Source of the DNA: JAJPXC01 sp964517875
Lineage (GTDB): Bacteria > Bacteroidota > Bacteroidia > Bacteroidales > Muribaculaceae
Assembly: GCA_964517875.1 (NCBI GenBank)
Contig: CAZFEU010000012.1
Coordinates: 1 to 48,565 of the forward strand
Direction of reading: 5' to 3'
DNA length: 48,565 nt
The position numbers and the translations under genes are program-made. This document shows, one piece after another, positions 17,209 to 25,800 of this stretch. The notes below the pieces were generated by a model, which saw only the letters and a program-made list of their open reading frames with translations, did not search any database and was not told where the DNA came from. Numbering within the stretch: the first letter of the stretch is position 1; each line of letters opens with the position of its first letter.

Positions 17209-17820
17209 ATGAAACATACACTCACTATCACCGTGATGCTCCTCGTGGCTCTTGTGTCGCAAGCGGCCACCACGGCCTCGCAAGTATTGGCCAAGTCAGC
17301 TCAGAAGATGCGCTCAATGCCATCGATCACAGCCAACCTGAACATTTCAGCTCAACAAGGCTCATCTATCGCACGAATACTATTGTCGGGCGAAAAGTTC
17401 GCTTTGACGAGCAGCGGAGCTCAGTCGGTGTGGTACGACGGCAAGACCCAATGGGTATATAACCCAGAGGTTGATGAAATCAATATCTCAACACCTACGG
17501 CTGAAGAGCTCACACAGATTAACCCATTTAAGATTATCAGCTCATTCCAGAAATGGTACAATGCGAGATTGCTCAAGTCGGAAGCTACCAGCTATGTTGT
17601 AGAGCTTACGCCAACTGATAAGAATTCAGACTTTAACAAGATAGTGATTACATTCAACGCATCGGATTATCTCCCGGTAAAAGTGGCGCTGTATACCCGT
17701 TCGATGGGTACAGTGACGGTGAAAATCACTAATATTCAGCAGGGGGGTAAGGTAGCGGCTTCACGATTCTCACCCTCGGCTAAGGACTATCCTTCGGCTG
17801 AATTTGTTGACCTACGATAG
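17209..17820 (+). CDS. lolA: LolA-like outer-membrane lipoprotein carrier
   Basis: The protein has 203 residues from the ATG at 17209, which opens a signal peptide (MKHTLTITVMLLVALVSQAA). LolA shuttles lipoproteins across the periplasm. The fold pattern is present: SAQKMRSMPSITANLNIS, GEKFALTSSGAQSVWYDGKT, QWVYNPEVDEINIS and INPFKIISSF. The last two, a Trp-Tyr-Asp-Gly-Lys-Thr turn and an INP helix, are typical of the Bacteroidota LolA-like group (DUF4292/LolA superfamily). It ends with TAG. It lies between ftsK and trxB, a common Bacteroidota neighbourhood for this gene. Confidence 0.82.
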   Translation: MKHTLTITVMLLVALVSQAATTASQVLAKSAQKMRSMPSITANLNISAQQGSSIARILLSGEKFALTSSGAQSVWYDGKTQWVYNPEVDEINISTPTAEELTQINPFKIISSFQKWYNARLLKSEATSYVVELTPTDKNSDFNKIVITFNASDYLPVKVALYTRSMGTVTVKITNIQQGGKVAASRFSPSAKDYPSAEFVDLR

Positions 17821-17846
17821 ACAGCACTTTTATAAATCAAGTATAT

Positions 17847-18794
17847 ATGGAAACTACTCACACCAAATGCCTTATTATAGGTTCGGGGCCGGCCGGATAC
17901 ACTGCCGCCATTTATGCAGCCCGAGCCAATCTCAAGCCCATTCTCTACCATGGTTTGCAACCTGGAGGACAGCTAACCACAACCACCGAAATTGAAAACT
18001 TCCCTGGATTCCCTGGTGGCATTACCGGCCAGCAGCTTATGGAGAACATGAGTGAACAGGCCAAAAACGTGGGCGCCGATATACGCTCAGGCGTAGTGAC
18101 ATCAGTCGACTTCAACCAGCGCCCATTTGAATTGATCATTGACAACCACGAGATTGTGACAGCCGATACCGTGATCATAGCCACCGGAGCCACTGCTAAA
18201 TATCTCGGTCTCGACGACGAGAAGAAATATGCAGGGCTTGGCGTATCGGCATGTGCCACATGCGATGGATTCTTCTACCGCGGCCGCACAGTGGCGGTGG
18301 TAGGTGGCGGTGACACAGCATGCGAAGAGGCCGTTTATCTCAGCGGACTTGCCAAGCAAGTATATCTGATAGTGCGCCGCAACGTGCTCCGCGCATCCAA
18401 AGCCATGCAGCACAAAGTGTCGACCCGCGACAACATCAAGATACTCTACAACACCAATACCGAGGGCCTCTATGGCAACGAGGTGGTGGAAGGCGCCCGC
18501 TTGGTTGAGAACCTGGGCACACCCGAGGAGCGTCACTACGAGCTACCCATCGATGGGTTCTTCCTTGCCATCGGCCACCATCCCAACACCGATGTGTTCA
18601 AACCCTTCGTCAATATCGATGATCAAGGCTACATTCAGCTCACCACTCACACCACGGCCACTAATGTGTCGGGCGTGTTTGCCGCCGGCGACGTAGCCGA
18701 CCCCCATTACCGCCAGGCCATATCGGCAGCCGGCATGGGATGTCGCGCCGCCATGGATGCCGAGCGCTACATCGTCGACAACAACATCGTCTAA
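17847..18794 (+). CDS. trxB: Thioredoxin reductase
   Basis: This is an FAD enzyme that uses NADPH to reduce thioredoxin in the cytoplasm. The protein has 315 residues. The FAD-binding motif IIGSGPAGYTAAIYAA is at 10-25, the redox pair C136-A-T-C139 lies in SACATCDGFF, the NADPH site is VVGGGDTACEEAVYL, and the C-terminal FAD motif is GVFAAGDVADPHYRQAISAA followed by GMG. Length and all motifs are normal. It is the last gene of the dedA-to-trxB run, and a shared bidirectional terminator follows at 18822-18856. Confidence 0.96.
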   Translation: METTHTKCLIIGSGPAGYTAAIYAARANLKPILYHGLQPGGQLTTTTEIENFPGFPGGITGQQLMENMSEQAKNVGADIRSGVVTSVDFNQRPFELIIDNHEIVTADTVIIATGATAKYLGLDDEKKYAGLGVSACATCDGFFYRGRTVAVVGGGDTACEEAVYLSGLAKQVYLIVRRNVLRASKAMQHKVSTRDNIKILYNTNTEGLYGNEVVEGARLVENLGTPEERHYELPIDGFFLAIGHHPNTDVFKPFVNIDDQGYIQLTTHTTATNVSGVFAAGDVADPHYRQAISAAGMGCRAAMDAERYIVDNNIV

Positions 18795-18821
18795 TCCCTC
18801 TCCCACAAATAGAAATATAAG

Positions 18822-18856
18822 AAAAGCCGGCTTGTGTTAATATCAAGTCGGCTTTT
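18822..18856. terminator. Bidirectional terminator between trxB and the minus-strand lipoprotein cluster
   Basis: AAAAGCCGGCTTG (18822-18834) pairs with CAAGTCGGCTTTT (18844-18856) with one mismatch and a nine-base loop. A and T runs flank the stem on both strands, so it can end transcription from either side. Confidence 0.85.
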
Positions 18857-18908
18857 CCGTTTATAAGCAATAAGATCTATCGATTATAGATGATAATATG
18901 GTTTGTGG

Positions 18909-20345
18909 TCAGTCGGGGCGTGAGTACACAAATCTTGTAGAATAGATGTTGCCATTAAATTGGGCTGTGCCTTTTGCGTTGAAGCTGTCAGAAGTAGAAA
19001 AACTCTGACAATCGGAGGCCGATGAAGACCAGTAACCACCATAAGCGGCTGAATTATGCCACAGTTGGCTAAAATTTTTGGCCGACATATTTACGGCAGT
19101 ATTTATGAATCGTTTGATACCTTCCTCCCTATAGCTTTCGAGAATATCATCGTCGTATGTTGAACAAATCTCGGCATAATTACCACTCATATCGTAGAAT
19201 CCAAGCTCGTTGGCTTTCTTTTGGGCGGGTTTTCTTGCATGACCGTTGGCGTTGGCAGAATACCATGCTACTTCCTCGATGTCGTTGCTGCCACTATATT
19301 TATATCCTTTGCTAAGCGAGCCTCCTGAGTAGGCATACATCCATTCCTCACGTGAAGGGAAACGTAACAGAGGCCCTACTCCTGAACTGAGGAATTCTCG
19401 GGTTTCACCCGCGGTGACGTAGGTAGGTGTTACGCTATTCCAGCACCCGACTGATGTGCCATCGATAAAGACTTCTTCATTAGGAGGTAATTCGGTTTGC
19501 ATCATGCTGAAACTACCTGATGCCAATCCTGTGACTTTAATGAACTTGTACGTTTTGCCATCAATAGTATAGGTGCCTTGAGGAGTTTCAAAACTTTTAG
19601 TTTCTCCGTACACGTATTGGTCGCCTATTACAGCATAAGCACGATAGTATACCTTCACAAGGTCGACGATTCCGGTGGCTTCTACGGTATATTCGCCAAG
19701 TCGTCCATTGACGCTGCGAGTAGCCGATTGATCCTCTGGGAAATTCTTATAGTAGCTATATTGAACGCCTACAAAATCCGGAATCTTGTTGCCGGTGCAG
19801 ATGCCGGTTACAACGGCGCTGAAAGCTCGTGGTTCGGCCGAAACAGTCTTTACCTGGCAAACATAATTGCCCGGATTGTCGGGATTATCGGGGTCGTCAG
19901 GATCATCAGGATCATTGGGGTCATCGGGATCGTCAGGATTGTCACTGTCAGTTGGAATATCAGATGCTTTAATCTTCTTAAAGGTGTATGTGTCACCCCA
20001 TTCGTCACGGAGTATCATCATACTTTCTGTAAGCTTTGTTGCCAGAAAAGTCTGAGTGGTTTTTTGGATTCTAATGGATAGCGAACCATCGATATAGTAC
20101 CAATCTAATGACTCTGAGATTATCTCCTCAGTGTCGAGATCTTCGTTTACCCATTTGCCGGTCCCATTTGATTTAAAAAGCACGTAGTAAATATCCGAAT
20201 CATCAAAGCATTTCCATGCGCCGACAAAATCGGAGTTTTTATAGACGGGATCTGCGGAATCTGGGTCAGAGTCGGAGCAACTGCTAATACTTATCAAAGC
20301 AGGGAAGATAAGCATCAGCATTAAAAATTTTGTTAAAGATTTCAT
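18909..20345 (-). CDS. Lipoprotein with lipocalin-like, Fn3-like and FGE-type domains (paralogue 1)
   Basis: The protein has 478 residues. The signal peptide ends with a lipobox (ISISSC). Residues about 35-130 form a lipocalin-like sandwich (DFVGAWKCFDDSDIYYVLFK). An Asp-Pro linker of about 25 residues follows, then an Fn3-like domain to about 255. The C-terminal 220 residues belong to the FGE-sulfatase (SUMF1) fold, with FPSREEWMYAYSGGSL, GYKYSGSNDIEEVAWYS and NELGFYDMSGNYAEICS. The usual GNVWEW motif is altered and the catalytic Cys pair of true formylglycine enzymes is not seen, so it is probably a binding or structural module. It is the last gene of the cluster and a tandem paralogue of the 20395 gene. 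Confidence 0.8.
   Translation of the reverse strand: MKSLTKFLMLMLIFPALISISSCSDSDPDSADPVYKNSDFVGAWKCFDDSDIYYVLFKSNGTGKWVNEDLDTEEIISESLDWYYIDGSLSIRIQKTTQTFLATKLTESMMILRDEWGDTYTFKKIKASDIPTDSDNPDDPDDPNDPDDPDDPDNPDNPGNYVCQVKTVSAEPRAFSAVVTGICTGNKIPDFVGVQYSYYKNFPEDQSATRSVNGRLGEYTVEATGIVDLVKVYYRAYAVIGDQYVYGETKSFETPQGTYTIDGKTYKFIKVTGLASGSFSMMQTELPPNEEVFIDGTSVGCWNSVTPTYVTAGETREFLSSGVGPLLRFPSREEWMYAYSGGSLSKGYKYSGSNDIEEVAWYSANANGHARKPAQKKANELGFYDMSGNYAEICSTYDDDILESYREEGIKRFINTAVNMSAKNFSQLWHNSAAYGGYWSSSASDCQSFSTSDSFNAKGTAQFNGNIYSTRFVYSRPD
19867..19949 (-). repeat. Nine-base-period repeat encoding an Asp-Pro linker
   Basis: Tandem units of about nine bases encode repeated D-D-P/N triplets in the linker of the 18909 lipoprotein. 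A similar array in the paralogue lies at about 21358-21430. Such arrays can change length by slippage in multiples of three residues without breaking the frame. Confidence 0.75.
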
Positions 20346-20394
20346 GTTGTTAAGTTGTTTGTAATGTGATTTCTGCCAATTAAGGCCATAGTTG

Positions 20395-21825
20395 TCAGTC
20401 AGGACGTGAGTATACTAATCTCGCGGTGTAGATATTTCCATCAAATTTATTTGTAATTGGGTTATAACCGCTTACCGTGGAGAAACTCTGGCAATCGGAG
20501 GCTGGAGAGTACCAACATCCTCCGAAGGCACCGACACCGTTCCATGTTTTGTCATAATATATGGCCTGCACATCCGATAAGGAATTCACGAATCCTTTTA
20601 CATATTTCTCCCTAAAATCTTCGAGCAGCTCATCATCGAATGATGAACAAATCTCAGCATAATTTCCACTCATGTCGTAGAACCCCAGCTCGTTAGGCTT
20701 CTTTTGGGCTGGTGTCCTAACCTGACCAATTGAGTTGCCTGAATACCATGCAACATCATCTATATCGTTGCTGCCGCTGTATTTATATCCTCGGCTAAGT
20801 GCCCCACCGGAGTATGCGTACTGCCATTCATCGAGAGTGGGGAAACGTGGTACTGTGATTAGTTTTGCAAATGCATGGAACAATTCTCGGGTTTCTCCTG
20901 AAGTAACTTTATCATTATTTATAACTCTCCATCTACCTATAGAAACACCATTGATTACCAATTCAGCATTAGGAGGCAGTTCGGTTTGCATCATGCTGAA
21001 ACTGCCTGAGAGAAGCCCGGTGACCTTGATGAATTTATATGTTTTTCCGTCAATTGTATAGGTGCCTTGAAGTGTTTCGAAGCTTTTGGTTTCACCATAT
21101 ACTCTCTCTCCATCGAATACTGCATAAGCACGATAATATACTTTCGCTAAGTCAACAAGTGGACCTGCGGATATATCAAAGGATCCGAATCTTGCAGAAA
21201 CAGACCGGCTTTTTGTTTGTTTGGCTGGAAAGGTGCTGTCGTAGCTATACTCGAAACCAAGAAAATCAGGCAACTTGCTACCGTAGTACGAGCCCGTCAA
21301 GGTAGCGCTGTAGGCACTCGGGTCGGCCGATACAGTTTTAACCTGGTTATCGTTAGTACCAGCATTGTCAGGGTCGTCAGGGTCGTCAGGATCATCCGGG
21401 TCATCGGGATTGTCAGGATTGTCACTGTCAGTTGGTATATCAGATGCTTTAATCCTCTTAAATGTATACGTGTAACCCATGTCGTCATTAAGTATCATTG
21501 TGCTTTCGGTAAGTTCTGCCACATAATACATTTCAGAGAGTTTGGAGAATCTGATAATTAGTGACCCATCGTTGGAATACCAGTTTATGGATTCAGAATT
21601 TATCTCATCAGTATCCATATCCTGATTAACAAACTTCCCGGTTCCGTTAGACTTGAGGAGCATGTAAAAAATTTCAGAATCATCAATACACTTCCAGGCA
21701 CCAACGAGATCGGAGTCTTTAAATTCCTGCTCAGGGGAGTAAAAGTCGGGGGGGGAGCAACGGCTAAAACTTATCAAAGTAGGTATGGTAAGCATCAGCA
21801 TTATTAGTTTTGCAAAGTGTCTCAT
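20395..21825 (-). CDS. Lipoprotein-like protein with FGE-type domain (paralogue 2)
   Basis: The protein has 476 residues with the same domain order as its downstream neighbour, well above half identical by eye: lipocalin-like (DLVGAWKCIDDSEIFYMLLK), Asp-Pro linker, Fn3-like, then FGE-type (FPTLDEWQYAYSGGALSRGY and GFYDMSGNYAEICS). The lipobox region reads LISFSRC, with Arg just before the Cys where Ser, Gly or Ala is normal, so lipidation is doubtful. Just after that Cys a run of eight C on the coding strand (21755-21748) encodes Pro codons and could slip. It lies 49 bases upstream of the paralogue, as expected for a tandem duplication. Confidence 0.78.
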   Translation of the reverse strand: MRHFAKLIMLMLTIPTLISFSRCSPPDFYSPEQEFKDSDLVGAWKCIDDSEIFYMLLKSNGTGKFVNQDMDTDEINSESINWYSNDGSLIIRFSKLSEMYYVAELTESTMILNDDMGYTYTFKRIKASDIPTDSDNPDNPDDPDDPDDPDDPDNAGTNDNQVKTVSADPSAYSATLTGSYYGSKLPDFLGFEYSYDSTFPAKQTKSRSVSARFGSFDISAGPLVDLAKVYYRAYAVFDGERVYGETKSFETLQGTYTIDGKTYKFIKVTGLLSGSFSMMQTELPPNAELVINGVSIGRWRVINNDKVTSGETRELFHAFAKLITVPRFPTLDEWQYAYSGGALSRGYKYSGSNDIDDVAWYSGNSIGQVRTPAQKKPNELGFYDMSGNYAEICSSFDDELLEDFREKYVKGFVNSLSDVQAIYYDKTWNGVGAFGGCWYSPASDCQSFSTVSGYNPITNKFDGNIYTARLVYSRPD

Positions 21826-21858
21826 GTTATTTAGCTGTTTATGATAAGTAAAAGTTTG

Positions 21859-22950
21859 TTACGATAGCACATTGTATAAATAATACCTTTTGCCTTCCCT
21901 CTCAAGTATCAAGCAGTCAACGTTCAGACTCACAATGGTAAATGTCTTGGTACAAGGTTTATTGTGTGTCCAGCCAGGGAAGTCATCTTTTGCGTAAGAA
22001 TTCCCTCCATCCCAAAACACATCATCAAACTCACACACTATGTTTTTCCCGGATAAAGTATATTTACCGCGGGCTTCAAGATTGGTTCCGCGATGTTTTG
22101 AGCTTGTTTCTAAATAAAAAATGCGATTTGTGTCGTAAAACCTAATTATGATATCATTACTTCTGGTCGACCACCCCATGGATGCGTTTTCCAGTATTGA
22201 TTTATAGTCGGCGGAGTCTCCTCCGTCAGATGGTATGTCAGATGCATCACCGCGAGTGTAATTGAAGTAGACATTCTTCTCTGACTTTAATTGGAGTGTA
22301 GTTTCTGAGAGTGCGGTGACATCGTATCTTGAGCCATTGATAAGCACATACTTAGACTCGTAATTATAATAGAAAGATCCTTCGGTTTTACTTGAATATA
22401 TTTTACTTGACGGTGATGGGAGGGTATACTCGGTAAACTCAGATTTGTCAAGTACCAAAACGACATTTCCCGAGCTATGCAGCCATACCCCGTAAAGCAA
22501 TTCACGATTGTCAATAACCTCATTTCCATCGGAATCTGTGATAACAGAGTTGTCGCGAGTCAATATGAAAACGTTGTATCTATCCAGCGGAATAAGTCGG
22601 TCACCTTCGATTTTTAATGTCATTTTAAAGTCATCCTCTACAACTCCGTCGGTATTCGCATAAGCGCCATTACAAGTGATTATATCGTTTTTAATGGAGT
22701 ATGTAAACTTGGCGGCTGAATACGAAGTAGGTGCTTCATATTCAAGACTACCCGTGCCGTTGTCTTCAAATGTAATGGTGAGATATTGGTACTTTGTGCC
22801 GCTTGCGGGGTTATGGTATGTGCGTGTCCCATACCATGTGCCTGTAATTGTAGTTGTATCAAAGTCTTCATCGCTACTGCATGATGAAAGGGTAATGATT
22901 GAGCCTAACCCAGTGATGATGGTTAGAATCAAGAAAAATATTTTTTTCAT
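21859..22950 (-). CDS. Lipoprotein with repeated lipocalin-like domains
   Basis: The protein has 363 residues. The signal peptide ends at the lipobox (IITLSSC). Three similar beta-sandwich units follow, each opening with a GxW-type strand: ITGTWYGTRTYHNP (about 36), LLYGVWLHSSGNVVLVLDK (about 150) and NASMGWSTRSNDIIIRFYD (about 255). Each ends with a strand such as DCLILEREGKRYYLY. This is the layout of Bacteroidales lipocalin-like lipoproteins, whose ligands are mostly unknown. It is the fifth gene of the cluster, and the first lipocalin-like unit of both FGE paralogues resembles its repeats. Confidence 0.65.
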   Translation of the reverse strand: MKKIFFLILTIITGLGSIITLSSCSSDEDFDTTTITGTWYGTRTYHNPASGTKYQYLTITFEDNGTGSLEYEAPTSYSAAKFTYSIKNDIITCNGAYANTDGVVEDDFKMTLKIEGDRLIPLDRYNVFILTRDNSVITDSDGNEVIDNRELLYGVWLHSSGNVVLVLDKSEFTEYTLPSPSSKIYSSKTEGSFYYNYESKYVLINGSRYDVTALSETTLQLKSEKNVYFNYTRGDASDIPSDGGDSADYKSILENASMGWSTRSNDIIIRFYDTNRIFYLETSSKHRGTNLEARGKYTLSGKNIVCEFDDVFWDGGNSYAKDDFPGWTHNKPCTKTFTIVSLNVDCLILEREGKRYYLYNVLS

Positions 22951-23036
22951 TTTTTTATTGTCACGAATTTTACGGGATACTAAGGATGAAAATTAATAAT
23001 CGGCTGTTATAATAAATGTATATGACACTATTGTAG

Positions 23037-24005
23037 TTATTGTTTAGGTAGAAGTCGGTAATATGGTGAACGGACATCGTTAAAGAGCCAGTTGGTATAC
23101 GTATAGACGCTTATCGGCTCCCATGTAAATTTGTATGTGGTAATAAAAGTCTCCGTATTATCATACCGATGCGTCGTCATCGTATCAACATACCCATCCG
23201 AATCAAATGTGTAATCATATTCATATTCATATCTCTGGTAGTCTCCAATATACGAATCGACTATTACATTCGAGATGAGATTTATAGGTATTGAAACTCC
23301 ATAGAATCCTGCTTCATAGAGGTTGATATTATACTCTCCCGGCAAGTCAAAATTATTGAGGCCTACTGCATAACTTTGCAAAGGAATTGTTTTAGATATC
23401 TTATCATTGTAAGATATTTTACACTCTTCCATCAACTTGTTGTCACGATATTTGGTAATTTTGATGATATTATAGTTGTCATCATAATCATAGACTATTC
23501 GACTACCAGCTGACGAAATGCATTCCACGAGCCGTGCCTTTGAATCGTATGTATAGTAGTAGGATGGTTCGCTACCAGTCGTAGCTTCTTGTTTTGCAAC
23601 GAACTGATATACGTCGGAAAGGGTTAATTTATTATTCACGCCATAAACACTAAATGATATTGTGTATGGTAAATTGTATGTATATTCCCATGCATCGTCT
23701 CCAGATTTGGTAAAACTGGTGATTACAGTCTTTTTACTCCATTCGTTAACCTCATATTTATTTGTATGGTATACGTTATTCTCATAATTATTTCCTGAGG
23801 AATATGAAAAACTCTCCGTAACATTTAATAGAATTTTATAAGGATTTGCGGAGGGGGTGGGTGTCGGATCATCTGGTGTGACAGGTTCTTCAGGTATAAT
23901 GGGGGTGGTCTCGTCGTCTTTATTGTCCTTGTCGCAGGATGTGATGGTGGTGAGGTATAGGGCGCTGATTATCAGCAATATTAACCATTTATAAGAGGCT
24001 TTCAT
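23037..24005 (-). CDS. DUF4595-like lipoprotein
   Basis: The protein has 322 residues with signal peptide and lipobox (TTITSC), then an acidic Pro/Thr linker (about 25-52) and a body of YD-rich strands: YYYTYDSKARLVECISSAGS, RIVYDYDDNYNIIKITKY, and YEYDYTFDSDGYVDTMTTHR. This RHS-like Y-x-Y-D pattern is typical of DUF4595 lipoproteins of Bacteroidales. Its function is unknown. It lies between the LysM/barrel gene (31 bases upstream) and the lipocalin-like gene (86 bases downstream). A similar but separate DUF4595 lipoprotein is at 35938. Confidence 0.65.
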   Translation of the reverse strand: MKASYKWLILLIISALYLTTITSCDKDNKDDETTPIIPEEPVTPDDPTPTPSANPYKILLNVTESFSYSSGNNYENNVYHTNKYEVNEWSKKTVITSFTKSGDDAWEYTYNLPYTISFSVYGVNNKLTLSDVYQFVAKQEATTGSEPSYYYTYDSKARLVECISSAGSRIVYDYDDNYNIIKITKYRDNKLMEECKISYNDKISKTIPLQSYAVGLNNFDLPGEYNINLYEAGFYGVSIPINLISNVIVDSYIGDYQRYEYEYDYTFDSDGYVDTMTTHRYDNTETFITTYKFTWEPISVYTYTNWLFNDVRSPYYRLLPKQ

Positions 24006-24036
24006 GATTGTGATGAATTTAAAAATTTATTGATGA

Positions 24037-24882
24037 TTAGAACCCGAATCCTAAATTTATAGCCACATAAGAATCCTTCCCGAAATAAGCTTTTTGATTA
24101 TCATTCAAAGGGAATACATAGGACACACCAACGTTGAAGCCAAATATTCTCAGTTGAGCTCCTATGCGGGCATCAAACCCAACTTTCTTATCCATTTTCA
24201 TTTTTGATTTATCAGATGATCCTGCCGTAATATGCTTCTGTTTGTATTTTCCTCCTACGCAGAAGTTCGCATCAATACCCACATAGGGTGAGATGGCCCA
24301 CAAGCGATTATTTGAAGCAAATGTGTAGCCTGCATTTATCGGCAATGTAATGAAGTGGGCTTCTGATGTCATGTTGTAGTATGATGCTGTAGCTTCCTTA
24401 AATGATCCGTTATAATTAGCGGAATTATAACCTATTCTTGCACCGGCAAATACGCCTGAGTTTCGATGCATGAAATAATTAGCTCCTACTGTGATTGCGT
24501 AGGTGTAATTAGTGCCCTTTACTCCTTCAACTTTCGGTAGAAAACCGTATTCTATCATAGCTGTAAACGCCACATTCGGTTTGTCATCGAAATCTTCGTT
24601 ATTGTCGTTCGAGTAGGTATTAGTTTCTGGAACTGTAGTCTGTCTTATTGCCAAAGATCTGTTAGAGCCTATTGATTCCGGGATATTGAGAATGAGTCCA
24701 GCATAGAAAAGCTGGTCTACTCCGGGGTTGGCTTCTAAGAGCTGAGCCTCAGTTATATTATACTTTGAAGCGATGCTCTGAAGGGTTTCGCCACGCTCAA
24801 CAGTGTGCTCTGTCTTGGCTATGGCTGTTAAGGCATTGAATAAAACGGCAATAGATATGAGCGCAATTTTTAATTTTTTCAT
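24037..24882 (-). CDS. LysM domain plus outer-membrane beta-barrel protein
   Basis: The protein has 281 residues. After the signal peptide (MKKLKIALISIAVLFNALTA) a LysM domain occupies about 24-70 (HTVERGETLQSIASKYNITE, then LLEANPGVDQLFYAGLILNI), which in other proteins binds peptidoglycan. Residues about 95-281 form a small barrel of the PF13568 kind: FTAMIEYGFLPKVEG, GVFAGARIGYNSANYNG, LPINAGYTFASNNRLWAISP, ending VAINLGFGF. A LysM tether on an outer-membrane barrel suggests a wall-to-outer-membrane anchor. It is the third gene of the cluster, and two neighbours upstream are another LysM protein and a coiled-coil lipoprotein. Confidence 0.75.
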   Translation of the reverse strand: MKKLKIALISIAVLFNALTAIAKTEHTVERGETLQSIASKYNITEAQLLEANPGVDQLFYAGLILNIPESIGSNRSLAIRQTTVPETNTYSNDNNEDFDDKPNVAFTAMIEYGFLPKVEGVKGTNYTYAITVGANYFMHRNSGVFAGARIGYNSANYNGSFKEATASYYNMTSEAHFITLPINAGYTFASNNRLWAISPYVGIDANFCVGGKYKQKHITAGSSDKSKMKMDKKVGFDARIGAQLRIFGFNVGVSYVFPLNDNQKAYFGKDSYVAINLGFGF

Positions 24883-24930
24883 AATAACAGTATTTATTTA
24901 GTTGTTTTCTTAATGATAGAAAGGAGATTT

Positions 24931-25800
24931 TTAGTTAGTCTGAATCACAAGAAAGTTTGATATGCTCCAGAACTCAGTGGGGTTGGTAATGTGTAGCACA
25001 TAATGATCCTTCCCATTAGTAGTAAGAACATAAGAGCTTTCGGGCATGGAGGTAAGAATGCGAGGGTGTTTCGCATCAAATTCAATCTCGGTAAATGTTC
25101 GGATATCTACCTTCGAGAATTTTGAGCGGTCAAGAGCTTTATTAGCTACCAACTTCCCTTTCTTAACGATTCCACCTTGTTCCAAACTTTTCTTATCGCC
25201 TATGCGCATATAACAGTGATTAAGCATTGCGTCCTGTCGCTTCAAAGCCTCGGTCTGTAAGGTATTACGACGATCCAGCTCTGCAATCGTATTAGCCTGC
25301 GCACCAACTTGCGATTGCAGTTGTGCTATGTCAAAGTCTTTTTGCTCAAGCTGTTGGCGTAGATTTGCAATCTCACGTTCCTTCTCGGCAATCTGGGCTT
25401 TGTAATTGCTGATAATCTGCTGCATTTCCTGGTCTAATACGTCACCACGCTCATTTTCACTAATTTGGCGTTCGAGTTCAGCGATGCGGATTTTCTGATT
25501 CTTTATTAGTTGTGCCAGATTGTCAATATTTTGCAAAGCATCATTGCGCGAAAGATTCTTCTCCTCGTTAATATTGGTAAACATCAGGTTTTCACCCCAG
25601 GCAATAGAGTCGAGGCTTGTGTTGATGACATTCAGCATGTTGCCGATATTGTTCATGCGACGTTCCTGCGTTTCGGCGGCAAATCGAAGTGAATCGCGCT
25701 CGGCAATAATGCTTGCTATTTCGGCGGTTGAGTGGCCACAGCTGCAGCATAGATATGCGGTAGCTATTGCCGTCGATAAAACAACTGTAATTTTTTTCAT
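24931..25800 (-). CDS. Coiled-coil lipoprotein of the envelope cluster
   Basis: The protein has 289 residues. The signal peptide ends at a Cys-rich lipobox (YLCCSCG). A long coiled coil covers about residues 85-190 with clear heptads (IRIAELERQISENERG, IAEKEREIANLRQQLEQKDF). A compact C-terminal domain follows (about 200-289, RSKFSKVDIRTFTEIEFDAK). The plan is like lipoproteins that bridge the outer membrane and periplasmic partners. The start overlaps the stop of the upstream LysM gene by four bases (ATGA on the minus strand), so the two are translationally coupled and probably work together. Confidence 0.7.
   Translation of the reverse strand: MKKITVVLSTAIATAYLCCSCGHSTAEIASIIAERDSLRFAAETQERRMNNIGNMLNVINTSLDSIAWGENLMFTNINEEKNLSRNDALQNIDNLAQLIKNQKIRIAELERQISENERGDVLDQEMQQIISNYKAQIAEKEREIANLRQQLEQKDFDIAQLQSQVGAQANTIAELDRRNTLQTEALKRQDAMLNHCYMRIGDKKSLEQGGIVKKGKLVANKALDRSKFSKVDIRTFTEIEFDAKHPRILTSMPESSYVLTTNGKDHYVLHITNPTEFWSISNFLVIQTN

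Noticed and set aside
18909..21825. The FGE-domain lipoproteins as active formylglycine-generating enzymes.
   Set aside because: The catalytic Cys pair and the GNVWEW signature are missing, and there is no sulfatase gene nearby.
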